A stretch of 64,000 nt of DNA, from assembly GCF_014203355.1 (NCBI RefSeq), contig NZ_JACHIR010000005.1:1-64000 (forward strand). The letters run 5' to 3'. The translations under genes and the position numbers were made by a program. The notes beneath the pieces are model-generated. The model was given only the letters and a program-made list of their open reading frames with translations. It was not told the DNA's origin and searched no databases. This stretch comes from Kutzneria kofuensis (GTDB lineage Bacteria > Actinomycetota > Actinomycetes > Mycobacteriales > Pseudonocardiaceae). Position 1 is the stretch's first letter. The number at the start of each line of letters is the position of its first letter. Positions 34,274 through 44,419 of this stretch are shown in pieces.

Positions 34274-36616
34274 ATGTCGGGCATCAGGCCGCGGCGGCAC
34301 GCGGGCAACCTTCCCGCCGAGGCGACGAGTTTCGTGGACCGCCGCCGGGAGATCTCCGAGACGAAACGGCTGCTGTCCGCGGCCCGGCTGTTGACGTTGA
34401 CCGGGGCGGGTGGGGTGGGCAAGACCCGGCTGGCGCTGCGGGTGGCGGCCGGGGTGCGGCGGGCCTTCGTCGATGGCGTGTGGCTGGTCGAGCTGGCCGC
34501 CCTGCAGGACCACACGCTGGTGGAGCAGACGGTCGCGGACAGCGTGGGGCTGCAGGATCAGTCCGCGCGGTCGCCACTGGACGTGTTGGTGGGCTACCTG
34601 CGGGACAGGCAGGTGCTGCTGGTGCTGGACAACTGCGAGCACCTGGCGGACCGCTGCGCGGGGCTGGCGGACGAGCTGCTTGCGGCGGCTCCGGGACTGC
34701 GGATCCTGGCCACCAGCCGCCACGCGCTGTCCACGCCGGGCGAACACATCCTGGCGGTGCCGCCGCTGCCGGTGCCGGACCCACAACGCTCACCCCACCC
34801 TCGGAAACTGCTTCAGAACGAGGCAATCCGCCTGTTCGCCGAGCGCGCGGCGGCGGTGCGGCCCGAGTTCAGGGTCACCGCTGACAACCACGAGACGATC
34901 GCGCGGATCTGCCGTCGGCTGGACGGACTGCCGTTGGCGATCGAGTTGGCCGCCGCAAGGCTGCGGGTGCTCTCCCCCGAGCAGATCCAGCACCGGCTGG
35001 ACGACCGCTTCCGTCTCCTGCGCGTCAACACCGGCTCGGTGCCGCCCCGTCACCAGACGTTACGAGCCGTGGTCGACTGGAGCTACGAGCTGTGCTCGCC
35101 GGCCGAGCAGACGCTGTGGGCTCGGGTGTCGGTGTTCGCCGGCGGGTTCGACCTGGAAGCGGTGGAAGCGGTGTGCGCCGGGAACGGCGTCGACTCCGAC
35201 CAGGTACTCGATCTGCTGGCCGGGTTGGTGGACAAGTCGATCCTGATCCGGCAGGGCCAGGATGACGCTGCCCGGGCGCGGTATCAGCTGTTGGACACCC
35301 TCCGCCACTACGGGCGGGACGTGCTGCGGGCGGCCGGGGCGGAGGCCGTGCTGCGTCGGCGGCACCGGGACTACTACCTGGGGCTGGCCGAACGGGGCGA
35401 GGCCGAGTGGTTCGGCCCGACCCAGCTGGAAGTGGCCGCCCGGACCCGGCGCGAGCACGCGAACCTGCGGCTGGCCCTGGCGTACTGCCTGGCCACCCCG
35501 GGCGAGTCCCGGGTCGGGCTGCGGCTGGCCGCGGCCCTGCATTTCTACTGGCGTTGTGGCTTCGTGGCCGAGGGCCGCCACTGGCTGGACCGAGCACTGG
35601 CCCTGCACGCCCAGCCGGACAGAGCGCGGGCCGCCGCGCTGTGGAGCAACACCAGCGTCGCTCTCCGGCAGGGAAACCTCCCAGCCGCCACGGCGATGGC
35701 GCAGGAGTGTCAGGACTGGGCCCAGCTGCACGGTGACCAAGCCATGCTGGCGTACGCCGTCTCGATGCTGGGAAACGCCGCATGGCTGGGCGGTGACCTA
35801 CCGCGTGGGCGAGTGCTGTTGGAGGATGCGATGGCACGCTTCGACGCCCTTGGTGAACTGAACAGCACGGTGGTCATGGCCCATGTCATGCTGTCCGCGC
35901 TAGCCGTTTTCCAGGGGGACCTCGCCCGCGCCGTCGAGGTCTGCCGGCGGGGCCTGGAACTCTGTGAACGGCAGGGCGAACAGTGGGTGCGGGCCTACAC
36001 ACTCGGCGTTCTGGCTCTCGTCGAATGGACACGGGGCGAGCTGACGCGGGCGAGCACGCTCGCACGAGAAGCCCTGCGGGTCATGCACATCTTCAACGAC
36101 ATCTTCGGCACGGCGTTGCTGGTGGAGCAGCTGGCCTGGATCGCCGGCACAGCCGGCGAGGGCGAGCGAGCCGCCGTGCTGCTCGGCGCGGCGCGGCAAC
36201 TGTGGCCCCTGCTCGGCGGCCAACCCCTGCACGGCTCTACCCAGCATCTTGCCGCGCACAAGGCGTGCGAGCGGCAGGCCCGCCGCGCCCTTGGCGACCG
36301 TGCCTTCCAGACCGCCTTCAACCGTGGCACCGACCTCGACCTGGATCAGACCATCGCCTACGCCCTCGGCGAGAAATCCACATCCTCGGACCCAGCCCCC
36401 ACGCATACCGTGGAGACACCGTTGACCCGCCGGGAGCAGCAGGTCGCCGAACTCGTCGCCGAGGGACTGTCCAACAAGGACATCGCCGCCCGATTGGTGA
36501 TCGCCCAACGCACCGCCGAAGGCCACGTCGAACACATCCTGGCCAAACTCGGCTTCACCACACGCATCCAACTCGCCGCATGGGTCATCCACCAGCGAGA
36601 AACCCGAGACCAGTGA
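34274..36616 (+). CDS. LuxR-family regulator with NB-ARC/AAA ATPase and TPR region (copy A)
   Basis: The 780-residue protein has a P-loop in [20 protein letters not shown] (about residue 35) and Walker B in [43 protein letters not shown] and [15 protein letters not shown] are winged-helix landmarks. TPR-like helices run from 420 to 680. The LuxR helix-turn-helix is at the C-terminus ([44 protein letters not shown]). The start is set by alignment with copy B, which also begins MSGIR. Such proteins activate secondary-metabolite or stress genes on a ligand or ATP signal. Its downstream partner gene is reduced to a stump. Confidence 0.9.
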   Translation: MSGIRPRRHAGNLPAEATSFVDRRREISETKRLLSAARLLTLTGAGGVGKTRLALRVAAGVRRAFVDGVWLVELAALQDHTLVEQTVADSVGLQDQSARSPLDVLVGYLRDRQVLLVLDNCEHLADRCAGLADELLAAAPGLRILATSRHALSTPGEHILAVPPLPVPDPQRSPHPRKLLQNEAIRLFAERAAAVRPEFRVTADNHETIARICRRLDGLPLAIELAAARLRVLSPEQIQHRLDDRFRLLRVNTGSVPPRHQTLRAVVDWSYELCSPAEQTLWARVSVFAGGFDLEAVEAVCAGNGVDSDQVLDLLAGLVDKSILIRQGQDDAARARYQLLDTLRHYGRDVLRAAGAEAVLRRRHRDYYLGLAERGEAEWFGPTQLEVAARTRREHANLRLALAYCLATPGESRVGLRLAAALHFYWRCGFVAEGRHWLDRALALHAQPDRARAAALWSNTSVALRQGNLPAATAMAQECQDWAQLHGDQAMLAYAVSMLGNAAWLGGDLPRGRVLLEDAMARFDALGELNSTVVMAHVMLSALAVFQGDLARAVEVCRRGLELCERQGEQWVRAYTLGVLALVEWTRGELTRASTLAREALRVMHIFNDIFGTALLVEQLAWIAGTAGEGERAAVLLGAARQLWPLLGGQPLHGSTQHLAAHKACERQARRALGDRAFQTAFNRGTDLDLDQTIAYALGEKSTSSDPAPTHTVETPLTRREQQVAELVAEGLSNKDIAARLVIAQRTAEGHVEHILAKLGFTTRIQLAAWVIHQRETRDQ

Positions 36617-36809
36617 TGGCCGGGACCGGACCGGGTCGGCCGGTGGGCAACCTGCCGGAGTTCTCCTTGCCCCGGGCGAGGTGGCGCGCGCCTACGCCCA
36701 CGTCAACATTCCGGAGGTCAGTGACGCCGTCGTGCACGGTCCGGAGGAATTCCCGGTCGGAAGCCACGTGCACGCACGAAGTTTCCGACCGGGCGGCCAC
36801 TCGCGATGA
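36613..36809 (+). pseudogene. stump of a second NB-ARC gene fused to an unrelated C-terminus
   Basis: The stop of copy A overlaps GTGATG. The following 15 codons (AGTGPGRPVGNLP) match the start of the HTH-less NB-ARC gene that overlaps copy B in the same way at 51962. Homology ends near 36660. From about 36662, in another frame, VLLAPGEVARAYAHVNIPEV, SDAVVHGPEEFPVGSHVHA and RSFRPGGHSR lead to a TGA at 36807, the tail of some unrelated enzyme. The rest, to the GH53 gene, shows nothing. A deletion joined the two. Confidence 0.65.
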
Positions 36810-36935
36810 CACTTCGCTGCGTGTCGAAGCAGCAGTGACCAACGACTGGCCGCATCAGCGGCTAGCCAGGCGCGCAGCACGTGTACCGCGCCAAAAGTCG
36901 AGGAGATGTCGCCGAAACACGCTATCGACGTTGCT

Positions 36936-37973
36936 TCACCCGGCTGCGAAACCGTTCATGATCGCGGTGGGTTCGCGATTGGTGGAGTTCCAGGCGCCCA
37001 TGTTGTAGCCGTTGAACGGCGAGTAGCTCTGGGGCTCCCAGTACAGCAACCCCTGTCCGCCGCTGCTTTTCAGCGCGGTCAGGAAGTTCTTCAGCGTGGT
37101 CTCGGTGCCCGACGGATTGCTCACCGGCCCGCCGAACTCCACCTGCATGTACGGCTTGCCGTAGGCGTTCGAGACCGACTTCATGTCGTTCACCAGTCCG
37201 GCCGCGGCACTGGCACTGCCGTAGGAGGAGAAGCCGTTCATGTCCCACTTGCCGCCGTGGGAGCTGTAGGCCTTGAAGAAGCTGGCCACCGACGAGTGCT
37301 GCGGTGAGGCCAAGTGGATCATCACGATGGCGTTGGGGAAGACCTGTTTCACCGCGTCGTGCGCGGCGTTGAGCAAGCCGGTCATCTGCGCGGGGTTGGA
37401 GACGCTGCCGACCGGGTGGCAGATTCCCGAGTTGATCTCGTTGCCGATCTGCACCCAGGTGGGGGTCACGCCCCTGCTCTTGATGACGTTCATGCTGCTG
37501 TCGACGTAGCTGGCGATGGCGCTGCGCAGCTGGCTGTAGCTCATCCGCGCCCACGCCGCCGGCGTAGGCTGATGTCCCTCGTCCGCCCAGGTGTCGCTGA
37601 AGTGGTAGTCGATGCTCAGCGCCATGCCGGCGTCCCGCACGCGCACCGCCATCGCAGCGGTCTCGCTGATGCTGCAATGCCCGCTGACCGGATCGGACGA
37701 CGGGTTCACAAACGTGCGCAGCCGGATCGCCGACAGGCCGTAGCCCTTGAGGATGGTGAGGATGTCCTGGCGCACACCGCTGGCGTTGCGCCAGTAGTAA
37801 CCGTGGGCCTCCATCTGCGGCACCCAGCTGATGTCCGCGCCCTTGTGGAAAGCGCTTTCCGCCTCGGCTGCGCCGGCCGACTGCCCTGCGGTCAGGGCGC
37901 CGAGTGCCAGCGCACCCGCGCCCGCCGCGGTGGTCCGGAGAAAGGATCGCCTGCTAACCGGCAGCTCGCCCAT
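36936..37973 (-). CDS. secreted GH53 endo-beta-1,4-galactanase
   Basis: The 345-residue protein starts with a Tat-type signal (SRRSFLRTTAAGAGALALGAL). The single GH53 domain reads FHKGADISWVPQMEAHGYYWR, YGLSAIRLRTFVNP, LSIDYHFSDTWADEGHQ, WVQIGNEINSGI with the acid/base Glu, and PYMQVEFGGPVS with the nucleophile Glu. The family cleaves beta-1,4-galactan side chains of pectin. No carbohydrate-binding module is attached. ATG 37973 follows GAGGAG. It is divergent from a gene for a secreted esterase, with GH59 and CE2 genes beyond. LacI-type palindromes lie both in the promoter region and inside the gene. Confidence 0.92.
   Translation of the reverse strand: MGELPVSRRSFLRTTAAGAGALALGALTAGQSAGAAEAESAFHKGADISWVPQMEAHGYYWRNASGVRQDILTILKGYGLSAIRLRTFVNPSSDPVSGHCSISETAAMAVRVRDAGMALSIDYHFSDTWADEGHQPTPAAWARMSYSQLRSAIASYVDSSMNVIKSRGVTPTWVQIGNEINSGICHPVGSVSNPAQMTGLLNAAHDAVKQVFPNAIVMIHLASPQHSSVASFFKAYSSHGGKWDMNGFSSYGSASAAAGLVNDMKSVSNAYGKPYMQVEFGGPVSNPSGTETTLKNFLTALKSSGGQGLLYWEPQSYSPFNGYNMGAWNSTNREPTAIMNGFAAG
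37847..37860. promoter_or_regulatory. LacI-type palindrome inside the GH53 coding region
   Basis: GGAAAGCGCTTTCC is a perfect 14-bp palindrome with the central CG of LacI/GalR-family operators. It lies about 115 nt inside the GH53 gene, just after the signal-peptide codons. It could act as a roadblock or auxiliary operator, together with the site at 38144-38154. Confidence 0.5.
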
Positions 37974-38606
37974 GAGTGCTCCTCACTGTGAAAGCACCAG
38001 GGAGTACAGCAAGCTGTCCACCAACACGGCAAAGGTCCCGGCAGCAATCAGCGTTCACCACCACGCAGGCGCTCCTCGCCTCACGCCCATGAGCTGCGGC
38101 AACGCCGGTGCATGCACATACGGTTCCCCAGCCCGCCAACGACTGAAACTTTCAACCAGCCGCACTCTGGACCGAAAGCGATCCGTCGACGGCGGCAACC
38201 ACGTGCTCAACCCCAGCATCGAAGCTGACCGGGTCTCGCGGAGTTCGATGGCCGGCTGGACCAACTCGTCCAACGTCGCCAACCACTCCGGCGGGCACAC
38301 CAGCCGCTGGTCGAAGGCGGTTTACAGCACCCAGGGCGGTCTGTACCCTCGGTCACCGCAGATAACCGCACATAGACCGATCGTCTTGGCAATTGATATA
38401 TCTTGTTGGCGGTGCCTCGGGTCCTCAGGCCGGCAGGCAGCGTCACCGACCGTCGCCGGCCCGGCCCGCGACACCGCGCCTCGCGGGTCGTTCGCAGGAC
38501 GGCCGACACCACCTCCCGCATCACCAGCGTGCCCGCACGCGGCCGTGGTCGGGAGGAACCCTGACGTTCAGGAAAGCCTTAGCCTTGCGATTTCAAGGAG
38601 ATCATC
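37974..38606. other. divergent intergenic region with operator-like sites
   Basis: These 630 bp separate the GH53 and esterase genes. TGAAACTTTCA (38144-38154) is a palindrome resembling operators of actinomycete polysaccharide-hydrolase genes. An AT-rich element around 38390-38405 (TTGATATATCTTG) probably belongs to the esterase promoter. Open frames at 38055-38300 and 38207-38524 on the minus strand lack starts, binding sites and protein-like sequence. Confidence 0.45.
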
Positions 38607-39500
38607 ATGGCGATGAGCCGACGTGCCCTCCTGAGGGCGAGCCTGGCCGGAGCGGCGGCCGTGGGAGGCCTCTCCCTCGTCAGGCCCTGGGAAGCGGGCG
38701 CCGCCACCGTCAGTGGCCAGCAAAGCGCGCCGACCACACCGTTCGCGGTGGGCGTGCGTCAGTACAACTGGACGCGCGGCTCCCGCCGGATAACGACCTA
38801 CGTGTACTACCCGGCCACCGGCAAACCAGGCGGCAACCCGGTCACCAACGCACCGGTCGCCCCGGGTGTCTTCCCGATCTACAACTTCACCCACGGCTGG
38901 AACAGCAGCCCGCAGAACTCCCTCTTCCTCATCAAGCCTCTCGCCGCGGCGGGCTTCATCGTCCCGGCGCCGTACTTCCAGCACAACTTCGCCGACGTCA
39001 ACAACGGCAACGAGTCCAGGGACGTCTCGGAGATCCTCACCCGGACTCTCGCGCTCAACACCGCCAGCGACCCCCTCGCCGGCCACATCAACACCACGGT
39101 CGGTGTCGGCGTATCGGGCCACTCCCTGGGTGGCATGATCACCGATGGCCTCCTGACCTCCTGGCCGGACAGCCGCATCGTCTCCGCCAACCCGCAGTCG
39201 TGCCAGCGAATGGGCGCACCGAGCAGCACGGTCCATGCCAAGGTCCTGTTCGTCCACGGCGACAAGGACACGACCGTCAGCTACTCGTCAGCTCGGCAGG
39301 CGTACGGCGAGATGCCCGCGCCCAAAGCCTTCCTCACCTTCCTCGGCGGGACCCACACCAGCTTCTGGAGCGACAACCGGTTCCCCACCACCGTCGTGGA
39401 CTGGGCGCGCTGGGGCATGTACGGCGACACCGCCGCCCTCAACCGCCTGCCCAGCGACGCGATGTCCGCCAAGACGAAGTGGGAGTTCGTCCCTCGCTAG
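38607..39500 (+). CDS. secreted dienelactone/PET-hydrolase-like esterase
   Basis: The 297-residue protein has a Tat signal (SRRALLRASLAGAAAVGGLSL) followed by an alpha/beta hydrolase fold of the poly(ethylene terephthalate) hydrolase/dienelactone hydrolase superfamily. ITTYVYYPAT is the N-terminal strand. The nucleophile is in GVSGHSLGGMITDG, Asp in LFVHGDKDTTVSY and His in FLGGTHTSFWSDN. A mild SD lies upstream (AAGGAG at 38597-38602). In this locus it more likely deacylates plant polymers than polyesters. The true substrate is unknown. Confidence 0.85.
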   Translation: MAMSRRALLRASLAGAAAVGGLSLVRPWEAGAATVSGQQSAPTTPFAVGVRQYNWTRGSRRITTYVYYPATGKPGGNPVTNAPVAPGVFPIYNFTHGWNSSPQNSLFLIKPLAAAGFIVPAPYFQHNFADVNNGNESRDVSEILTRTLALNTASDPLAGHINTTVGVGVSGHSLGGMITDGLLTSWPDSRIVSANPQSCQRMGAPSSTVHAKVLFVHGDKDTTVSYSSARQAYGEMPAPKAFLTFLGGTHTSFWSDNRFPTTVVDWARWGMYGDTAALNRLPSDAMSAKTKWEFVPR

Positions 39501-39668
39501 GACGAGCAGCTACGCCGAGGGCGCGCGAGGACGCCTCGGTAACCCCGATGGCCTCAGTGCGGATCCCCGGCATCGGCGGCGCGCTGGTCACCACCAACGG
39601 CGACCGGCGCGCCGCCGTACACATCTGGAGTACCGCTCACCAATCCAACCTCACGCCAGGAGCACAGC

Positions 39669-41708
39669 ATGGATCGGTTCTACGGGCGGCGTAGGCGCTG
39701 GCACCGCCGCCTCGTCCTATCGACCGTTCTCACCCTCGTCGCGTCGGTACTCGCGGTGGCCTCCGCCACGCCCGCTCAGGCCGCCACGACGACAACGATC
39801 GACGGCAGGGCGACCGGCCGGGTGTTCGACGGCGTCGGCGCGATCAGCGGTGGGGGCGGCAACAGCCGACTGCTGTTCGACTACCCGGAGCCACAGCGCA
39901 GCCAGGTCCTCGACTACCTGTTCGCCCCGGGCTACGGCGCCGCGGTGCAGTTGCTGAAGGTGGAGGTCGGTGGGGACACGAACTCCACGAGCGGCGCGGA
40001 GCCAAGCCACGAGCACACCCGGGGCGTGATCGACTGTAACCGCGGCTACGAGTGGTGGCTGATGGAGCAGGCCAAGGCGCGTAACCCGAACATCAGGCTG
40101 GCGGCGTTGTCCTGGGGCGCGCCGGGCTGGGTCGGCAACGGCAACTTCTGGTCCACTGACATGATCGATTACCTGACCGCGTGGCTGAACTGCGCCAAGG
40201 GCCATGGATTGACCATTGACTACCTGGGCGGGTGGAACGAACGCGGCTACGTCAAGAGCTGGTACGAGAACCTGAAGAACACGTTGAACGCCAAAGGGTA
40301 CGGCAACGTGAAGGTGGTCGCCGACGACGCGTCCAACAACTGGAACGTGGCCAACGATGTGGTCTCCGACGCTGCCTTCGCCCGCTCGGTGGACGTCATC
40401 GGCATCCACTACATCTGCGGGTACCGGTCGGCGCAGACCACCTGCCCCAGCTCCAGCAACGCCCGTGCGTCCGGCAAGGTCATCTGGGCCAGTGAGAACG
40501 GATCGGACGACTACAACACCGGCGCCCAGGCGCTGGCGCGGGGCATCAACCGTGGCTACATCGACGGGAAGGCGACCGCGTACCTCAACTGGCCGCTCAT
40601 CGCGGCGATCACCCCGAACCTGCCGTACCCGACGATGGGGGTCGCGCACGCGCCGCAGCCGTGGTCGGGGTGGTACTCGATCGGCAAGAACGCCTGGGTG
40701 ATGGCGCACACCACACAGTTCACCGCGCCCGGCTGGCGCTACATCGACTCGGCCAGCGGGTTCCTGGGCGGGAACCGGGCCAACGGCAGCTACGTGACGC
40801 TCAAGTCGACGAACAGCACCGACTACAGCACGATCATCGAGACGACGCAGGCCACGGCGAGCCAGACGTTCACCGCGACGGTCACCGGTGGCCTGTCCAC
40901 CGGCGCGGTGCATGTGTGGGCCACGAACGTCAACTCGAACAATCCGAGCGCCTACCTCGTCCGTAACCTCGACATCACGCCCTCCGCCAACGGCACGTTC
41001 TCGCTGACCCTGCAGCCGGGCTACGTCTACACGCTGACCACCACGACCAGGGGCGGCAAGGGCACGGCGACCAGCCCGGGCCAGTCGGTCATGGCCCTGC
41101 CGTACGCGGACAACTTCGACGGCTACGACGTGGGTCGAGAGGCCAAATACCTGCAGGACCAGCAGGGCGCCTTCGAAATCACCGCGTGCGGCGCCAGCCG
41201 TTCCGGGCGGTGCGTGCGGCAGATGGCCGCCCAGGCGCCCATCAACTGGGCCAACCGGTCCACCCCGTACGCGTTGATCGGCGACATCGCCTGGCGGAAT
41301 TACGCGATCAGCACCGACGCACTGCTCGAAAAGCCCGGATCCGTCGAACTGATCGGGCGCGCCGGCACCCAGAAGAGCTTCAGCCCCAACGCGATCAACG
41401 CCTACTACCTGCGCGTCTCCGACACCGGTGTTTGGTCGATCCTGCGCAACAACAGCAACGACGGGAACAGGGTCACGCTGGCCAGCGGCACGGTGTCCGC
41501 GCTGGGCACCAACCGGTGGCACACCCTCGGCCTGTCCTTCTCCGGCAACTCGATCAGCGCTGTCATCGACGGCCGGACCGTGCGTACGGTCACCGACGGC
41601 AGTTACACCGCCGGAATGGCTGGATACGGCACGAGCGAGGGCGAGACCGCCCAGTTCGACAACCTCTTCATCACCGCCGGGCCGGGCGCCTCGACGCCAA
41701 CGACGTAG
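39669..41708 (+). CDS. secreted GH59 beta-galactosidase (galactocerebrosidase-like)
   Basis: The 679-residue protein has a signal peptide (RRLVLSTVLTLVASVLAVASA plus PAQAA). The GH59 barrel opens with GRVFDGVGAISGGGGNSRLL, with the acid/base Glu in LGGWNERGYVKSW and the nucleophile Glu in VIWASENGSDDYN. A beta-sandwich near 360-450 and a C-terminal lectin-like domain (ADNFDGYDVGREAKYLQDQQ to FDNLFITAG) follow, as in the family. Bacterial members act on beta-galactosides. It lies between esterase genes, fitting galactan or arabinogalactan breakdown. An AGGAGC site lies 7 nt before the ATG. Confidence 0.92.
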   Translation: MDRFYGRRRRWHRRLVLSTVLTLVASVLAVASATPAQAATTTTIDGRATGRVFDGVGAISGGGGNSRLLFDYPEPQRSQVLDYLFAPGYGAAVQLLKVEVGGDTNSTSGAEPSHEHTRGVIDCNRGYEWWLMEQAKARNPNIRLAALSWGAPGWVGNGNFWSTDMIDYLTAWLNCAKGHGLTIDYLGGWNERGYVKSWYENLKNTLNAKGYGNVKVVADDASNNWNVANDVVSDAAFARSVDVIGIHYICGYRSAQTTCPSSSNARASGKVIWASENGSDDYNTGAQALARGINRGYIDGKATAYLNWPLIAAITPNLPYPTMGVAHAPQPWSGWYSIGKNAWVMAHTTQFTAPGWRYIDSASGFLGGNRANGSYVTLKSTNSTDYSTIIETTQATASQTFTATVTGGLSTGAVHVWATNVNSNNPSAYLVRNLDITPSANGTFSLTLQPGYVYTLTTTTRGGKGTATSPGQSVMALPYADNFDGYDVGREAKYLQDQQGAFEITACGASRSGRCVRQMAAQAPINWANRSTPYALIGDIAWRNYAISTDALLEKPGSVELIGRAGTQKSFSPNAINAYYLRVSDTGVWSILRNNSNDGNRVTLASGTVSALGTNRWHTLGLSFSGNSISAVIDGRTVRTVTDGSYTAGMAGYGTSEGETAQFDNLFITAGPGASTPTT

Positions 41709-41763
41709 TACAGCGCGGTCCCCCAACGGCAAACGGCCATCGTCGGCAAACCAAGGAGAAACC

Positions 41764-42963
41764 GTGCGACCGGTACAGGTGATTTCAGCACTGACCGCGT
41801 TGGTGGTCGTCGGCGTCGTCGCGACGACCTTCAACGCCAGCGCCGCGGCACATGGGTGCGCGGTGGCATATGAGTCCAGCTCGCAGTGGCCCAATGGCGT
41901 CACGTGCACTGGCGGCGTCACTGCCACGCCGACCGTGCCGTCGTCCAGTTCTCCGACGCCGACCGGCGTGCTGTCCCAGGTTCAGACCGCCGGACGGGTC
42001 AAGGTTGCCAATGACGCGGTGCAGTACAGCTGGCCAGGCGTGTATTTCGAGGGCCGCTTCCGCGGCACCGGCGTCGGGCTGGTTCTCAACGACTCGGCCA
42101 GCGACTACGACATCCAAGTGGACGGCGCCACCGTGGCCACGCTGGTGAAGCCGGGGCGCACCACCCGTTGGATCACCAATCTGCCCAATGGTGAGCACAG
42201 CGTGCGACTGGTGAAGCGCAACGACAGCCCGTGGGCCACGAGCGCGTTCGGTGGCCTCGTCGCCGCCCCGGGCGGCTCGATCCTTTCGCCACCGGCCGCA
42301 CGCCGCCGGCAGATCGAGTTCATCGGCGACTCACTGACCGTGGGTTACGGCAATCTCTCCACGACCCGAACCTGCACCGGCGATCAGCTTGCCCTGCGCA
42401 CCAACACCGATGTGAGCTACGGCGCCCTCGCCGCCCGGCACCTGGACGCCGACTACCAGGTCAACGCGTACTCGGGGCTGGGCATGGTCCGGAACTACAA
42501 CGGCGGCTCACCCAGTGTCAACTACCGTACGTACTACGATCGCGCGCTGTTGAACGTGAACGGCGACGTCTGGCAGAAGCCGGCCACCTGGCAGCCCCAG
42601 GTCGTCGTGATCCACTTGGGCACGAACGACTTCTCGACCCCTGTCAACGGCTCCGAGCAGTGGACGCCGGACAGCCTCGCCGCGGCGTACCGGGCCGCGT
42701 ACATCGCCTTCATCGGCAAGCTCCGTGCCCGGTACGATCCCACCACGATGATCGTGGTTGCCGGCACCAAGCTGTTCGGCGACCAAACCCGGCAGGTCGT
42801 CCAGGCTGTCAACAGCCGGGGCGACAGCCGAGTCCGCCACTGGCAGCTGGACGAGGCCGGCCTGGACCTCCGCGGCTGCGACTGGCACTACTCCGCGCAC
42901 GACGACCAGCTCATCGCGACCCAGCTCGGCACGTTCCTCGGCACGCTGCCATTGACCTGGTAG
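41764..42963 (+). CDS. secreted CE2-family carbohydrate esterase
   Basis: The protein is 399 residues from the GTG at 41764 (AAGGAG upstream). The signal peptide (VISALTALVVVGVVATTFNASA) is followed by a short Cys-containing piece like the start of a CBM2, then a Thr/Ser/Pro linker. The CE2 architecture follows: an N-terminal jelly roll (YSWPGVYFEGRFRGTGVGLVL) and an SGNH domain with FIGDSLTVGYGN (Ser), VVIHLGTNDFS (Gly-Thr-Asn-Asp) and CDWHYSAHDDQ (His). CE2 enzymes remove acetyl groups from xylan, galactan or glucomannan. It is the last gene of the secreted polysaccharide locus. Confidence 0.88.
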   Translation: MRPVQVISALTALVVVGVVATTFNASAAAHGCAVAYESSSQWPNGVTCTGGVTATPTVPSSSSPTPTGVLSQVQTAGRVKVANDAVQYSWPGVYFEGRFRGTGVGLVLNDSASDYDIQVDGATVATLVKPGRTTRWITNLPNGEHSVRLVKRNDSPWATSAFGGLVAAPGGSILSPPAARRRQIEFIGDSLTVGYGNLSTTRTCTGDQLALRTNTDVSYGALAARHLDADYQVNAYSGLGMVRNYNGGSPSVNYRTYYDRALLNVNGDVWQKPATWQPQVVVIHLGTNDFSTPVNGSEQWTPDSLAAAYRAAYIAFIGKLRARYDPTTMIVVAGTKLFGDQTRQVVQAVNSRGDSRVRHWQLDEAGLDLRGCDWHYSAHDDQLIATQLGTFLGTLPLTW

Positions 42964-43146
42964 GTGCAGACGCAGCAGGCGGACACGCCGGGCGACCCCA
43001 CTCTCGCGGGGCGCCTGGCTGTCGCGCCACGATTCGCCCAGGCCTCGACGGCGACATCAGCCGCGCCGGCCGGCACCGGTCGGGCAACCGGAACAGATAC
43101 CGCCAACACACGATGGCCCGGGTCGACAGCCCGTGCCACGGCGGCC

Positions 43147-44130
43147 TCAGTGCGTGGGCACGTCGATACCCGCGGTCAACTCAGCCACGGTGTGAGCCTG
43201 GATGCCCCGGCTCGATCCGTCATCCACGCCGGCCACAACCTCACGGACGTACTGCTGAGCCGGATCGGCGAGTCCGTCGTACACCGCCACGAACAGATCC
43301 CTGGCCTGTGCGCGCGGCCAGTCCGACTGCATCACCTCGGCGGGAAGTCGCGGATCGATCATCAGGAAGCCCCGGTACGCGTCCACCATCTCGGTACGTG
43401 CCCGCAACGCCGCCGCACCCGTGACCGCGCCATCCTTGATCGTGGATACGATCCCGTCCCAATGCCGGATGAACTGCTCATACCGCTCGACGATGCCCGT
43501 GAGGTCCCAAGCCTCGACGGGATTGCGGGTGACCCCCGTCTGGAGGTCGCAATGCTGTGCGCGGAGAACCGTCAACGCACCGAGCGTCGCCGTCGACAGG
43601 TGGGTCCGGGTCTCCGCGGTCATCGGGTGCGGTGACACCCACACCCCGTCATAGAGCGGCGCGTACCCCCGCCACCGCAACTCGCCGCGCAGTGCCCGCC
43701 GCTGCGCGACCGCCTCCTCCGGCACGGTGAACATGACGACCGTCCACGATCCATCCCAGGGCTCGGTTTCGGCACCGAACGTCGCGATCGCGGACCCGCC
43801 GATCGACAAATCGGCGGCGGCGGACCGGGTCAGACGGTAGAAACTGTGTCGGCCCTGCCGTCTGCCCTCCAGAAGTCCCCGCCGGGCCAGCCTGCTGATC
43901 GTCATGCGAGCGGCCGCGCTGGTAACGTCGAACTGGGCGAGCAGCGCCACGATCGCCGCCGTAGGCAGCCAGGCCCGGGTGCTGGCCGTGTAGTCCGCCA
44001 CCACAATCGTCGCCAGATCCTGCGGAGACCGACCCTCCCGCCGACGCGGAAACCGCACCCGTTCCTCGACCGCGTCGGGAAACATCTCCCGCAATCCCGT
44101 GCTCGGCGCGACCACGACCCGACTGTACAC
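43147..44130 (-). CDS. PaaX-family transcriptional regulator (first copy)
   Basis: The 327-residue protein has a winged-helix N-terminus (IVALLAQFDVTSAAARMTIS, RLARRGLLEGRRQGRHSFYRL). The PaaX core is SWTVVMFTVPEEAVAQRRALRG and YAPLYDGVWVSPHP, and the C-terminal helical domain is WDLTGIVERYEQFIRHW, MIDPRLPAEVMQSDWP, then ARDLFVAVYDGLADPA. PaaX proteins repress phenylacetate or related catabolic genes and respond to CoA thioesters; no such operon is adjacent. It may start at GTG 44130 or later. A second PaaX lies at 55426. Confidence 0.88.
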   Translation of the reverse strand: MYSRVVVAPSTGLREMFPDAVEERVRFPRRREGRSPQDLATIVVADYTASTRAWLPTAAIVALLAQFDVTSAAARMTISRLARRGLLEGRRQGRHSFYRLTRSAAADLSIGGSAIATFGAETEPWDGSWTVVMFTVPEEAVAQRRALRGELRWRGYAPLYDGVWVSPHPMTAETRTHLSTATLGALTVLRAQHCDLQTGVTRNPVEAWDLTGIVERYEQFIRHWDGIVSTIKDGAVTGAAALRARTEMVDAYRGFLMIDPRLPAEVMQSDWPRAQARDLFVAVYDGLADPAQQYVREVVAGVDDGSSRGIQAHTVAELTAGIDVPTH

Positions 44131-44167
44131 CAGGTGTCATGGCGAGTTGCGTTAAGCACACCGAGCC

Positions 44168-44419
44168 TTGCTTGGCACAGTGAGACGTGAATGGCGTACG
44201 GTGAAGCGGTCACCGCGCTGCACGGATCGGTTGGCCACCAAAGACCTGCTCGCGGAACTGTGGGAGGTTGATGACCGCCCATGGATCGACCTGGCCGGAA
44301 AGGCGCTGACCGACCGGCGAATGTCCAAGGAACTACGCAAGTACCTGGTCGCCCCGAACGCGTTAACTACGGCACAGGTAGTGCTGACCGACGCGTGGTC
44401 CCTGTACCTGCCTCTGTAG
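44168..44419 (+). pseudogene. DUF3631-domain protein, C-terminal remnant
   Basis: About 65 codons match the end of DUF3631, a domain common on actinobacterial plasmids and integrative elements: DRLATKDLLAELWEVDDRPW, IDLAGKALTDRRMSKELRKY and LVAPNALTTAQ. The helicase/primase-like upstream part is missing, and the ORF start at 44168 is accidental. It suggests past residence of an integrative element. Confidence 0.6.

Noticed and set aside
38055..38524. Small minus-strand genes between GH53 and the esterase
   Set aside because: No ribosome binding site, unusual composition, and overlap with promoter-like AT-rich elements.
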